Assembly: GCF_007747215.1 (NCBI RefSeq)
Contig: NZ_CP036273.1
Coordinates: forward strand, 1,348,322 to 1,412,321
Reading direction: 5' to 3'
DNA from: Urbifossiella limnaea
GTDB lineage: Bacteria; Planctomycetota; Planctomycetia; Gemmatales; Gemmataceae
Length of the DNA stretch: 64,000 bases
The position numbers and the translations under genes were made by a program. The notes beneath the pieces are model-generated. The model was not told the DNA's origin. It saw only the letters and a program-made list of their open reading frames with translations, and did not search any database. Positions 40,896 to 50,230 of this stretch are shown here, one piece after another; position 1 is the stretch's first letter; every line of letters starts with the position of its first letter.

Positions 40896-42314
40896 TTACG
40901 AGATCAGTTCGGGGATCGCCCGGCCGTGGTCCACGATCGCCGTCGGGCGGCCGTTGAAGTCCTTGATGAACGTCCGGGCGTAGTCGATCCCCAGGTGGTG
41001 GTAGATCGTCGCCAGGAAGTCGCCGGGGCCGGACACGCGGTCGATCGCGTCCTCGCCGCGCTTGTCGGTGGCGCCGACGAACCGGCCGGTCGGAATGCCG
41101 CCGCCGGCCCAGATGTTCGAGAAGCCGCGCGGCCAGTGGTCGCGGCCGGGCTGCGTGGTGCCCGCGGGGGCGCTCGCGTCGCCGGCCCCGGTGCTCGCCG
41201 CGTAGCTGATCTTCGGCGTCCGCCCGAACTCGCCGGTCACCACCACCAGCACGCGCTTGTCGAGCCCGCGCTGGTACACGTCCTCGATCAGCGCCGACAC
41301 CGCCTGGTCGTACGCCCCGGACCGGAACCGCATGGCGTCGAACACGTGCATGTTCACCGCGTGGTCGTCCCAGTTCTGCACCCGGCCGCACAGCGGGCCG
41401 CTCAGGCTCGTCGTCAGCACGTCCACGCCGGCCTCCACGAGCCGCCGCGCCAGGAGCAACTGCTGGCCCCAGGCGTTGCGGCCGTAGCGGTCGCGGGTGC
41501 GGGCGTCCTCGCGGGTCAGGTCGAACGCCGTCTTCGTCTGCGGGTTCGTCAGCAGCGTCAGCGCCTGGGCCTCGAATTCGTCGAGCGCCGCCAGGTCGCG
41601 GGCCTGGTCGAAGCTGCGGTCGAGCGTGTCGAGCCGCTGGCGCAGCGTCGTGCGGCGGCCGAGGCGATGCACCTCGTCGGCGTCGGTCAGGCCGATGTTC
41701 GGCACCGAGAACGACGGCGCGTTCGGGTCGCCGGAGACGACGAACGGCGAGTACGTGTCGCCGAGGTACGCCGGCCCGTTGTACTCCAGCGGCGGGTTGA
41801 TGCCGACGTAGGCCGGCAGCGGGTTCCGCCGCGGGCCGCGCTGTGCGAGGAGGTAGTTCGAGACCGTCATCCAGTCGGGGTATTTGGGCTTCGGCTTGTC
41901 GCGCGTGTCCGGGTCGCCGGAGAGGAGCTGCATCGACCCGGCCGGGTGGCCGCCCGCCGTCTGCCGCATGGAGCGCAGCACGACGAGCTTGTCGGCGATG
42001 GCCGCCTGCCGCGGCATCAGCTCGGTGAACTGGAGGCCGGGCACCTTGGTCGGGATGAGGTTGAACGGGCCGCGGTACTCGCTGCCGGAGTCGGGCTTCG
42101 GGTCGTAGGAGTCGAGGTGCGACAGCCCGCCCGGCTGCCACACCATGATGACTGCCTTCCGCTCGGACGGCAGCGTCGCGGTCTGCGCCCGCAGTTTCAG
42201 AATGCCGGGGAGGCTCAGCGAGGCGAACCCCGCCAGGCCGGTTTGTAGGAAGGCACGCCGGCCCGTGGCGCCGAATCGAACCGGCCCGCGGCACGCGCGA
42301 TCGGGAGTGCTCAT
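40896..42314 (-). CDS. DUF1501 protein, Tat-exported (module 2)
   Basis: The N-terminus has a twin-arginine-like signal (GATGRRAFLQTGLAGFASLSLPG), then KAVIMVWQPGGLSHLDSYDPKP, RGPFNLIPTKVPGLQFTELM, GGHPAGSM and VVTGEFGRTPKISYAAS, as in DUF1501 proteins. At 472 residues it is slightly longer than the module 1 copy and only distantly similar. Its ATG overlaps the stop of the PPC-domain gene (ATGA), and it ends a three-gene operon read from 46991 to 40896. Confidence 0.9.
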   Translation of the reverse strand: MSTPDRACRGPVRFGATGRRAFLQTGLAGFASLSLPGILKLRAQTATLPSERKAVIMVWQPGGLSHLDSYDPKPDSGSEYRGPFNLIPTKVPGLQFTELMPRQAAIADKLVVLRSMRQTAGGHPAGSMQLLSGDPDTRDKPKPKYPDWMTVSNYLLAQRGPRRNPLPAYVGINPPLEYNGPAYLGDTYSPFVVSGDPNAPSFSVPNIGLTDADEVHRLGRRTTLRQRLDTLDRSFDQARDLAALDEFEAQALTLLTNPQTKTAFDLTREDARTRDRYGRNAWGQQLLLARRLVEAGVDVLTTSLSGPLCGRVQNWDDHAVNMHVFDAMRFRSGAYDQAVSALIEDVYQRGLDKRVLVVVTGEFGRTPKISYAASTGAGDASAPAGTTQPGRDHWPRGFSNIWAGGGIPTGRFVGATDKRGEDAIDRVSGPGDFLATIYHHLGIDYARTFIKDFNGRPTAIVDHGRAIPELIS

Positions 42315-44557
42315 TTCTTCTCCGCGGGCCGGACCCGGATGGTGAACGGTTCGCACACGATGATGTCGGCGATGTCGCGCGGCTGGGCCGCGCTCTTCGC
42401 CCGGGTGAGCTGCTGCTGGGTGGCGGTGAGGGCGGCGGTGGCGGCCTTCATGCGGGCGGTCGTCGCCGTGAGGGTGCGCGCCATCTGCTCCTTCTTCTCG
42501 GGCGGGGCGCGCTGGGCGTCGTCGGCCACGCGCTTCACCTCGGCCTCCAGCGCCTTCACTTCCAGGAGCATCTTCTGGGACGCGGCCTCGACCCTGGCCA
42601 CCGCTTCCGGCTGGTGGCGGTACTTGACCACGCCGCCGCCGAGGAACGAGACGCGGTACTCGCCCGGCGGCACGTTCAGCGCCTTCAGGTCGAAGACTAC
42701 CTCGGACTTGTCGGCCTGGATCGGTAGCTCGAAGGCCGGCGCCTTCTCGAAGCCCGCGCCGACCGCCTTCATCGGGATCTTGTCGCCGGAGAACTCGCTC
42801 GTCCGCCGGTGGACCAGCGGCACCGTGAGCTTCGTGCCCGCGGTCGCCTCCAGCACCGGCGCCTTCGCCGTGATGGTGAGCGGGGCCAGGTCGATGCCGC
42901 TGACGGATACGGGCACGTCGGCCAGGAGCCGCGGGCTGGGAATCTCGCCCCATGAGTCGGGGATCGGCCACGCCACCGTCGCCAGCCGACACGGCCGCGT
43001 GACCGCCTGACCCGCGACGGTGCCGCGCCCGACGAACGTGGCGTTCGTGAACCCGCGGGGCGCGTCCGCGCGGGCCGTGACGAGCATCATGCCGTGCGAC
43101 TTCCCGGCGGGAATCGTCAGCCCGTGCGCCGTCACGCCCGGCGGCAGGTTGTCCATCGCCAACTCGATGGGCGCGTCGAACCCGTCGCGCCGCAGCGCCA
43201 CGACCTCGAGCGCCATCGTCGCCCCGCCGCGCAGCGAGAGGGGCTTCGACAGCGCGTTGCGGTCGCCGTTGCGCAGCTCCATGTGGAGCGGCCACGCCAC
43301 CAGCGCGAAGTCGGGCGCGGCGCGGCGGATCACCAGCCGGTAGGTGTGGCCGGGCACACTCCGCGTGCCGCCGAACAGGTCGGTGAGTTGCAGCCGGTAC
43401 AGGCCGTCGGCCGGTACGACCAGCTTGCCGAGTACGTCGGCCGTGCCGGCGTTGTACGGCGGCCCGTCGTAGGCGTAGCCGTTGCTCGACACCCGCACCG
43501 GGCTCGGGATGTCGCTCAGTTCCAGTACGTCGGCCAGCGTGTCGGGTGCGCCCTTCTCGCCCTTCACGACGCGCTGCACGAGGACCGCCGGGTCGGTCGG
43601 CAGGCCGAACCGCTCGGACGCGACCTCGACCCACCACGTCTCGCCCTTCTTCGCCTCGAACTCGTACACGTCCACGTCCGCGGCGGGGAAGAAGCCGCCG
43701 GCCACGTCGCACGGCAGCGTGACGCGCTGCGGGCGGCCGCCGTCGTTGGGCTCGACCTCCGCCGTGGCCGCCTGTACCGGCAGGCCGACGGGCGGCCACG
43801 AGAAGGCGTTCACCGCCTGTGTCGAAGGCTGGCGCACGACCGACGTGCCGGCGGGCTGCTCCCACACGCCGAGGCGGTAGTAGAACGCGGGGCCGCCCTT
43901 GTAGGTCAGCTCGTGGAGCTTGATCGTGTACTTGCCGTCGGCCGGCACCGCGAAGTCGATCGCGCCGCCGCGCCGCTCGACGAGCAGGTCGCGGCCCGCG
44001 GCGTCGCCGACGATGACCGTCGCGTTCAGCTTCGAGTCGATGCCGCGGGCGGCGCAATCGATCACCACCCGCTGCCCCTTCCGGGCCTGGAACGTGAAGT
44101 AGTCGATGGCCCGGTCCGCGACGGCGCCGTTGCACACGGAGTTCAGCGGCAGCTCGAGCGCCGTGGCGAGCGTCCGGTTCGGCGTCGTCACCGTCACCTC
44201 GGCGAGCGACCCCACCGCGAAGACGCGCGCCGACGAGACGCCGAGCCGCGTCGTGACGCGGGCCTCGTACAGCCCGACCGGGCAGTCCGGGGCGATGGTC
44301 ACGGTGTAGCGGTCACCGGCGTCGGGCTTCCGCTTCGCGGTGATGCGCGGGTCGGAGAAGGTCAGGTCGCCGGCGTCGTCGAGGTGCTCGCCGGTGACGG
44401 CGACCTCGACCGTCGTGCCCGCCTTGCCGCCCATCGGCATGGTGGTGAGCAGCCGCGGGGCCGGGAGGCCGACCGACTGCGCGGGCGCGGCGGTGGCGCT
44501 GCCGAGGAGGATCACCCAGGCGGCGGCGCGGCGGAGGTGGTGTGCGAGGTTCGGCAT
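42311..44557 (-). CDS. Secreted protein with PPC-type beta domains
   Basis: A signal peptide (AAAWVILLGSATAAPAQS) precedes beta-rich repeats of the bacterial pre-peptidase C-terminal kind: an IPT-like first domain (PMGGKAGTTVEVAVTGEHL), then IDYFTFQARKGQRVVIDCAARG with SKLNATVIVGDAAGRDL, and a second with VDVYEFEAKKGETWWVEVASERFG. The C-terminal 80 residues form a coiled coil (ASQKMLLEVKALEAEVKRVA). The 748-residue protein is probably an extracellular or periplasmic binding partner of the DUF1549/DUF1553 and DUF1501 proteins in the same operon. The ATG at 44557 begins the signal peptide. Confidence 0.82.
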   Translation of the reverse strand: MPNLAHHLRRAAAWVILLGSATAAPAQSVGLPAPRLLTTMPMGGKAGTTVEVAVTGEHLDDAGDLTFSDPRITAKRKPDAGDRYTVTIAPDCPVGLYEARVTTRLGVSSARVFAVGSLAEVTVTTPNRTLATALELPLNSVCNGAVADRAIDYFTFQARKGQRVVIDCAARGIDSKLNATVIVGDAAGRDLLVERRGGAIDFAVPADGKYTIKLHELTYKGGPAFYYRLGVWEQPAGTSVVRQPSTQAVNAFSWPPVGLPVQAATAEVEPNDGGRPQRVTLPCDVAGGFFPAADVDVYEFEAKKGETWWVEVASERFGLPTDPAVLVQRVVKGEKGAPDTLADVLELSDIPSPVRVSSNGYAYDGPPYNAGTADVLGKLVVPADGLYRLQLTDLFGGTRSVPGHTYRLVIRRAAPDFALVAWPLHMELRNGDRNALSKPLSLRGGATMALEVVALRRDGFDAPIELAMDNLPPGVTAHGLTIPAGKSHGMMLVTARADAPRGFTNATFVGRGTVAGQAVTRPCRLATVAWPIPDSWGEIPSPRLLADVPVSVSGIDLAPLTITAKAPVLEATAGTKLTVPLVHRRTSEFSGDKIPMKAVGAGFEKAPAFELPIQADKSEVVFDLKALNVPPGEYRVSFLGGGVVKYRHQPEAVARVEAASQKMLLEVKALEAEVKRVADDAQRAPPEKKEQMARTLTATTARMKAATAALTATQQQLTRAKSAAQPRDIADIIVCEPFTIRVRPAEKK

Positions 44558-44575
44558 GGGACCGTTCCGTTGCTT

Positions 44576-44723
44576 GAGCCCCGGAGGGGCGGCCGTGCTG
44601 AGCCCGGGGTGGGAACCCCGGGCGGGCGTCAGCGGTGTCACGTCGGGCAATGCGATTCGAACTCCGCCCCGGGCCGCCCCGGGCCTCCGCCCGGGGCTCC
44701 GCACGGCCGCCCCTTCGGGGCTC
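44576..44723. repeat. Composite palindromic element between operon genes
   Basis: Outer arms 44576-44598 and 44701-44723 (GAGCCCCGGAGGGGCGGCC and near complement) match at 22 of 23 positions. Inner GC-rich hairpins (GCCCGGGG with CCCCGGGC) fill the space. It lies in the 193-bp gap between the module 2 cytochrome gene and the PPC gene and could uncouple their expression. Confidence 0.65.
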
Positions 44724-44750
44724 CGGACCCGAGCCGGGGGCTTCTCCCCG

Positions 44751-46991
44751 TCAGTGGTTGAACAGAAACTCCTTGCTCGTCATCAGCGCCCAGAGCAAAT
44801 CTTGATACCCCTCCCGCGCAGCGCGCTGTGCATCCACCGGTTGGCCCGTCGCGGCCGTCCGCGGCTCGGCCAGGTAGCCGAGCGCCGCCCGCAGCTCGTC
44901 GGGCCGCGGATCGCGCGCGAACGCCACCCGGTACAGCTCCTTCACCCGCTCCTCGGCGGGCCGGGCGTCCTTCGCCAGCTTCTCCGCGCGGCCGGTGGGG
45001 TGGGCCAGCTTGCCGCGCACGTCCGACGAGTTGAGCAGGTGGAGGCTCTGCGCCAGGTTCGACGACTGCACCCGCTCGCACTCGCACACACTCTCGCCCT
45101 CCGGCCGGCCGAACACCCGCAGGAACGCTGACGAGCGGTTGTAGCTGTTGTCCGGCAGCGCCACCGCGCGGGTGCCCGGCGGCAGGTTCGGGAAGTCGGT
45201 CTGCGTGCCGCTCAGTTGGTCGATCGCGTCGAGCAGCACCTCGGCCGACAGGCGGCGCGGGTAGTAGCGCGAGTAGTTCTGGCGGTCGCCGGCGTTGTGG
45301 GCGTTCGGCGTCGCGCTCAGCTGATACGCGCTCGACCGCACGATGACGCGCACCAGCGCCTTCAGGTCGTACCCGCTGCTCACGAAGTGCTTCTCCAGCG
45401 CCGCGAGCAGCTCCGGGTTCGACGGCGGGTTCGTGTCGCGGATGTCGTCCTCGGGCTCGATGAGCCCGCGCTGGAAGAAGTGCTTCCAGTAGCGGTTCAC
45501 AAGCGCCTTGGCGAAGAACGGGTTCGCCGACGACCGCATCCAGTCGGCGAGCCGCAGCCGCGGGTCCTCGTCGGGCGCGATCGGCGGCACCGCGTCGCCG
45601 AGCGCCGCCGGCCGCAGCGCCGCCTTGGTGCGGATGTTCGTCGCCGTCGCCACGCCGCGCTTGTGGAAGATCAGGTCCTCGCCGCGGGTGTCGGACGGCC
45701 GGCGCCCGACCTGCCCGAAGAACGCCGCGAGCGAGTAGTAGTCGTCCTGGCTCCAGCGCTCGAACGGGTGGTGGTGGCACTGGGCGCACTGGATGCGCAC
45801 GCCGAGGAACAGCTGCGCCACGTCCTCGATCTGGTCCTTTGGCTCCTTCACCCGCTTGTACCAGGCCACCGGCGGGTTGCCGATGATCGTGCCCGTCGCG
45901 GCCAGCAGCTCGCGCACGAACTGGTCGTACGGCTTGTTCGACAGCAGCGAGTCGCGCACCCAGGCGTGGAAGGCGAAGTTCGACACCGTGTCGCTGGCGT
46001 CGTCGCGGCGGTTCTTCAGCAGCGCCGTCCACTTGGCGGCGAAGTAGTCGGCGTAGTCCGGGCTCCGCAGCAGATCGTCGATCCAGCGGTCGCGCTTGTC
46101 GGCACCGGTGTCGGCGAGGAAGGCCTTCGCCTCGGCGTCGGTCGGCAGCCGGCCGGCCACGTCGAGCGTGACGCGGCGGAGGAACGTGGCGTCGTCGCAC
46201 ACCGGCGACGGCGGGATGCCGAGATCTTTCAGGTTGGCGAAGACGGCGGCGTCGATGAAGTTCCGTACCGGCGGCAGCTCGCCGACCGGCGCGCCGAGCG
46301 GCACGGCGGCGTTGAACACGGCGACGCGCCCCTGGTGGCGCACCATCACGGACGCCCTGCCGGGCAGGTCGAAGGCCGCGACGAGCCCGCCCTCGGTCAC
46401 CTCGGCCAGCGCCTTGTCGTTCGACTCGAACAGGGCCGTGCCGGTCACGTCGCGGGTGCTGCCGTCGGAGTAGCGGGCCACCGCCTTCAGTTGCAGCTTC
46501 GCCTGCCGCTGCAGCACGCCGTGCTTCGGCTCGACCTCCAGCGCGACGAGCTTGGGGGTGGTCGCCTCGTCCGCCCGAGCACCCTGGGCGATCCAGTCGC
46601 GCACGACGCCGTACCCCGGCGACGACTTCGGCAGCCGCGGCCCGCCGGCGTGCGGCACCTGACCGGACGCCTTGAGGAGCAGCAGACTGTTCTCGGGGCT
46701 GCCGAAGTGGAGCCGCCGGCCGCGGCCTTCGAGGACGAGGTGCTCGAAATCCTCCGCGGGCTCGAACCCGAACAGGGACAGCTGGAACCCCTTCTGCCCG
46801 CCGCCGGCCTTGGCGTGGCACGACCCCGCGTTGCACCCGGCCCGGGTCAGCACGGGGACCACGTCGTTCACGAAACTGACGCGACCGTCGGCTGCGCTCG
46901 CGGGGCACGCGAACGTCATCACCACGGCCGCGCAGGCGCACCAGGGTAGAGGAACGGACAAGCGCCGGGGCTGGCTCGGGTCGGATGGCAT
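44751..46991 (-). CDS. Planctomycete DUF1549/DUF1553 protein with Ig-like domain (module 2)
   Basis: After a signal peptide (WCACAAVVMTFACPASAA) comes the variant cytochrome-like segment LTRAGCNAGSCHAKAGGG, spaced Cys-x4-Cys-His rather than CxxCH. An Ig/Big-2-like domain follows (LVALEVEPKHGVLQRQAKLQL), then DUF1549 (FLRRVTLDVAGRLPTDAEAKAF) with RIQCAQCHHHPFERW, then DUF1553 (LVNRYWKHFFQRGLIEPEDD, NPPSNPELLAALEKHF, RRLSAEVLLDAIDQLSG). It differs in architecture from the module 1 protein. The ATG at 46991 is chosen; ATG 47018 is possible. It is the first gene of the operon with the PPC and DUF1501 genes. Confidence 0.88.
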   Translation of the reverse strand: MPSDPSQPRRLSVPLPWCACAAVVMTFACPASAADGRVSFVNDVVPVLTRAGCNAGSCHAKAGGGQKGFQLSLFGFEPAEDFEHLVLEGRGRRLHFGSPENSLLLLKASGQVPHAGGPRLPKSSPGYGVVRDWIAQGARADEATTPKLVALEVEPKHGVLQRQAKLQLKAVARYSDGSTRDVTGTALFESNDKALAEVTEGGLVAAFDLPGRASVMVRHQGRVAVFNAAVPLGAPVGELPPVRNFIDAAVFANLKDLGIPPSPVCDDATFLRRVTLDVAGRLPTDAEAKAFLADTGADKRDRWIDDLLRSPDYADYFAAKWTALLKNRRDDASDTVSNFAFHAWVRDSLLSNKPYDQFVRELLAATGTIIGNPPVAWYKRVKEPKDQIEDVAQLFLGVRIQCAQCHHHPFERWSQDDYYSLAAFFGQVGRRPSDTRGEDLIFHKRGVATATNIRTKAALRPAALGDAVPPIAPDEDPRLRLADWMRSSANPFFAKALVNRYWKHFFQRGLIEPEDDIRDTNPPSNPELLAALEKHFVSSGYDLKALVRVIVRSSAYQLSATPNAHNAGDRQNYSRYYPRRLSAEVLLDAIDQLSGTQTDFPNLPPGTRAVALPDNSYNRSSAFLRVFGRPEGESVCECERVQSSNLAQSLHLLNSSDVRGKLAHPTGRAEKLAKDARPAEERVKELYRVAFARDPRPDELRAALGYLAEPRTAATGQPVDAQRAAREGYQDLLWALMTSKEFLFNH

Positions 46992-47226
46992 ATCAGGCCC
47001 GTGGGGAGGGCACGGCATCGGGCAGTCCGAGTCCGCCGGGGGCAAACTGTCGGACGAGGGGGCTCTGGCGGGGTGTAGCTACGACATAGTATCACCCCTT
47101 CCGGACTGTTGGGCAACATGGAATCCGGCGCGGGCGGATTCCGCCCGCGCTTTTCACTGGCTCGCGTCGTCCGATTCTGGTCTGCTACCCGGGCGGCTGC
47201 GCCCGTCGCACGGCGGAACAGGACCG

Positions 47227-47856
47227 ATGTCATTCGCGATGCCCTGCCCGCGATGCCAGTGCGTACTCGACCTCGACGACGAGGAGAAGACCCACCGGGC
47301 GTGGTGCCCGAACTGCGGGGCGAGATTCATCGCCAACGAGCCCGGGCTGTCGCCCGCGCAGGTCGAGGAGCTTCGACGTCGTGAGTCGGACCGGCGGGTG
47401 CCGCGTGAACAACGGCCTCGGTCCGATGCCGTCCGGTTCGAGGTGGAAGCCCCGGCCACGGCGCTGAAGGTCCACGGGTGGTTCACCCTCGGTTGCGGCA
47501 TCCTTCTGGGCACGGTGGGCGTCCTGTTCGCCGTGCTCTTCGCGGACGACCCGGAATTCCACAAGGCGGAGAAGGCCACGCGGGGGGAAGTGCTCCTCGT
47601 GGCCGGGATGCAACTGGCTCAGGGGCTGTGCGGGGTCGTCACGGGCACGGTGATGGTGGTCGGCGCACACAACCTGACCCGCTTCGAGCGCATCGGCTGG
47701 GTCAAGGCCGCCGCCGTCGTCGGGATGCTGCCGGTCGTGACGGGGTGCTGCCTCCTCGGGATACCCGTCGGGGTCTGGACGCTGCGCCTCCTCAACCGGC
47801 CTGAGGTCCACGAACGGTTCGACCGCCGCGCCGCGCCGCCCGAATCGGTCCTGTGA
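47227..47856 (+). CDS. Zinc-ribbon membrane protein
   Basis: The product (209 residues) starts with a zinc ribbon (CPRCQCVLDLDDEEKTHRAWCPNCGARF; Cys pairs at about 6/9 and 27/30). A charged linker follows, and then three membrane segments (FTLGCGILLGTVGVLFAVLF, a middle Gly/Val-rich one, and AAAVVGMLPVVTGCCLLGIPVGVW). This layout recurs in planctomycete membrane proteins of unknown function. The ATG at 47227 is the natural start of the ribbon. The 235 bp upstream, shared with the divergent module 2 operon, presumably contain both promoters. Confidence 0.8.
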   Translation: MSFAMPCPRCQCVLDLDDEEKTHRAWCPNCGARFIANEPGLSPAQVEELRRRESDRRVPREQRPRSDAVRFEVEAPATALKVHGWFTLGCGILLGTVGVLFAVLFADDPEFHKAEKATRGEVLLVAGMQLAQGLCGVVTGTVMVVGAHNLTRFERIGWVKAAAVVGMLPVVTGCCLLGIPVGVWTLRLLNRPEVHERFDRRAAPPESVL

Positions 47857-47915
47857 CGACGCGCCGGCGGAGCCGCGGCGGCGCCTGACGGGTACCGGGT
47901 GAAACGAGGGCGTCG

Positions 47916-48914
47916 ATGACCGCGAGGAGTCTGTCACCCGTGAAGGTCGGCGTGGTCGGGCTGGGCCGATTCGGGCGCCTTCACGCACTGACCCTGGCCC
48001 GCCTCGCGGAGGCCGAGTTGGTGGGCCTGGTGGCGCGCCGACAGGCCAGCCTGGACGCCGTGGCCCCCGAACTCCCCGGCGTGCCGGGATGGACGAGCCT
48101 CGAACAGGCGATCACGGAATCGAGGGCCGAAGCCTGGGTCGTCGCCTGCACGACGGCCGCGCACGTGCCCGTCACCCGTGCGCTGTTGGCGGCCGGCAAG
48201 ACGGTGCTGCTGGAGAAGCCCGTCGCCGACAACCTGGCGGACGCCCGGAGCCTGGCGCCGCTGGTGCGGCCCGACTCCGGCAACCTCATGCTCGGGCACA
48301 TCGTCCTGTTCAACAGCGAGTTCCAACAGCTCTGCGCCGAGGCGCGGCGGCGCGGCCCGCTCGCGTACATCGACTGCGTCCGCCACCGGCCGGCGAGCAC
48401 CGTCGCCGCGTTCCCCGGGGAGAACCCGCTGCACGCGACGATGGTCCACGACCTGTACGCCACCCAGGCGCTCGTGAACCGCGCCGACCCGGTGGACTTC
48501 GGCGCCCGGTTCCACCGCACGCCCGCGGGGGCCGTGGACCTGGCGGTGGCCCAACTCCAGTGGGCCGACGGGCTCGTGGCGTCGTTCGCCGCGTCGTACC
48601 TGACGCCCGCCGGGATGCCGCCGCGGGGGTTCGACCGGATGGAGGTGTTCGGCGCCGGCTGGTCGGCGCGGATCACCCCGAACCCCCGGCCGATCGAAGT
48701 CTGGGACGAGCGGGCACAGTGGCCGATGGCCCTGGAGGTCCGCGCCGACGCCGTCGGGGCGACGGGGATGATGGCCGAGGAACTCCGCTGCTTTTGCCGC
48801 GTGGTGCGCGGGGAGCAAGCCGTTCCCGTCGGCGCGACTTACGGCGACGCACTCCAGGTTCAGCAGTGGATGGACCGACTGACCGCCGGCCTGGATCACG
48901 ATCGGACTGGCTAA
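47916..48914 (+). CDS. Gfo/Idh/MocA family oxidoreductase
   Basis: This 332-residue NAD(P)-dependent oxidoreductase has the Rossmann motif VGVVGLGRFGRLHALTLAR (about 10-28) and the family's catalytic-site segment TVLLEKPVADNL, with the EKP Lys near residue 95. The C-terminal domain has HDLYATQALV, with a conserved His/Asp pair. Members oxidise or epimerise sugars and inositols; the substrate is unknown. It runs in the same direction as the zinc-ribbon gene (59 bp apart) and converges with the MFS operon. Confidence 0.88.
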   Translation: MTARSLSPVKVGVVGLGRFGRLHALTLARLAEAELVGLVARRQASLDAVAPELPGVPGWTSLEQAITESRAEAWVVACTTAAHVPVTRALLAAGKTVLLEKPVADNLADARSLAPLVRPDSGNLMLGHIVLFNSEFQQLCAEARRRGPLAYIDCVRHRPASTVAAFPGENPLHATMVHDLYATQALVNRADPVDFGARFHRTPAGAVDLAVAQLQWADGLVASFAASYLTPAGMPPRGFDRMEVFGAGWSARITPNPRPIEVWDERAQWPMALEVRADAVGATGMMAEELRCFCRVVRGEQAVPVGATYGDALQVQQWMDRLTAGLDHDRTG

Positions 48915-48928
48915 CGACATCCGACGTA

Positions 48929-50230
48929 TCAGTGTGGCGGGTCTTCGTCATCGTCGAGCGGCCGGTACCGGTACAGCCCCCAGCCGGCGGCGCCGGCCAG
49001 CAGCACCCCGACGTACACCCACAGGATCGGGTCCCACTGCCCGCGGCCGGTCACCCCGGCGTCGGCCTGGTACTGCGTGAACCACCCGACGAACCCCTGC
49101 GAGGCCACCCCGGCGAGGATGCCGCAGGTGTTCAGCATCCCGAACACCGCCCCCACGTTCCGCCCGCTCTGCTCGATCGCCGCCGCCCACCACGTCGGCA
49201 GGGTCGATTGCAGCGCCAGGTACCCGACCGCGATAAGGGCTGCGAGCAGCAGGGGCGAGTCGGCCGTCGTCGCGGTCGTGAGGGCGGCGGCTGACAGGAG
49301 GTACGCGGCGGCCCCGAACCGCCGGCGGGCGCGGACCCGGTCGGTCGCCCGGGACACCCGGTCGGCGAGCACCCCGCCGGCCATCATCCCGGCCGCGCCG
49401 CCGAGCAGCACCAGCGACGTGAGCAGCCCGGCCTCCCCCTTCGCCACCCCGCGGCCGTCCTGGAGGTACTTCGAGAACCACGAGAAGTACAGGTACGAGT
49501 TGAACGAGCTGCACATGATGATCGCCGCGAGCAGCCACACCCCGGGCGCCCGGGACGCGGCCCGCCACGGGATCGACCCGTGCGGCCGGCCGGCGGTCGT
49601 GCCGGCCCGGATGAGGGCGAGTTCGGCGGCGTTCACCCGGGGGTGGTCGGCCGGGTCGTCGCGGAACCACAGCCAGAACCCGACCGCCCACGCGACCCCG
49701 ACCAGCCCGAACGCGACGAACGCCAGCCGCCACCCGACGAGCCAGACGAGGGCGGCGGTGAGGGCCGGGGCGGCGGCCCCGCCGAGCTGGGCGCAGGTGA
49801 GCATCAGCCCGGTCACGCGGCCGCGCTCGGCCGCCGGGAACCACCGCGACAGGACGCGGGCGGTGTTCGGGTACGCCCCGGCCTCGCCGGCCCCGAACAG
49901 GAACCGGACGACGAGTAGCGACCCCAGCCCGGTGGCCGCGCCGGTGAGGGCGGTGAACGCCGACCACCACACGACCACCCGGGCGAGGACGGCCCGTGCC
50001 CCGATGCGGTCCCCGAGCCGCCCGGTCGGCACCTCGAAGAGCCCGTAGGCGATCGTGAACGCCATGAACACGAAGCCGAGCTCGCGGTTCGACAGCCCGA
50101 GATCGGCCTGGATGTCCTGGGCCGCCTGCCCGATGCAGACGCGGTCGAGGAACAGGACGGCGGAGAGGGTACACAGCCACCCGGCCAGGACGAACCGGGC
50201 GCGGGACGGCGGCGCGGAATCGGGCGGCAT
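48929..50230 (-). CDS. MFS transporter (ACS/hexuronate type)
   Basis: This 433-residue permease has about 12 membrane segments. Visible family features are FLDRVCIGQAAQDIQADLGLS in the first helix, the cytoplasmic loop GRLGDRIGARAVLARV, RFLFGAGEAGAYPNTARVLSRWFP in helix 4-5 and a second-half loop ADRVSRATDRVRARRR. The GAGEAGxYP motif is typical of the anion:cation symporter group that takes up glucarate, galactonate and hexuronates. Its ATG overlaps the ceramidase stop (ATGA), so uptake of a product of the operon enzymes is likely. Confidence 0.88.
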   Translation of the reverse strand: MPPDSAPPSRARFVLAGWLCTLSAVLFLDRVCIGQAAQDIQADLGLSNRELGFVFMAFTIAYGLFEVPTGRLGDRIGARAVLARVVVWWSAFTALTGAATGLGSLLVVRFLFGAGEAGAYPNTARVLSRWFPAAERGRVTGLMLTCAQLGGAAAPALTAALVWLVGWRLAFVAFGLVGVAWAVGFWLWFRDDPADHPRVNAAELALIRAGTTAGRPHGSIPWRAASRAPGVWLLAAIIMCSSFNSYLYFSWFSKYLQDGRGVAKGEAGLLTSLVLLGGAAGMMAGGVLADRVSRATDRVRARRRFGAAAYLLSAAALTTATTADSPLLLAALIAVGYLALQSTLPTWWAAAIEQSGRNVGAVFGMLNTCGILAGVASQGFVGWFTQYQADAGVTGRGQWDPILWVYVGVLLAGAAGWGLYRYRPLDDDEDPPH

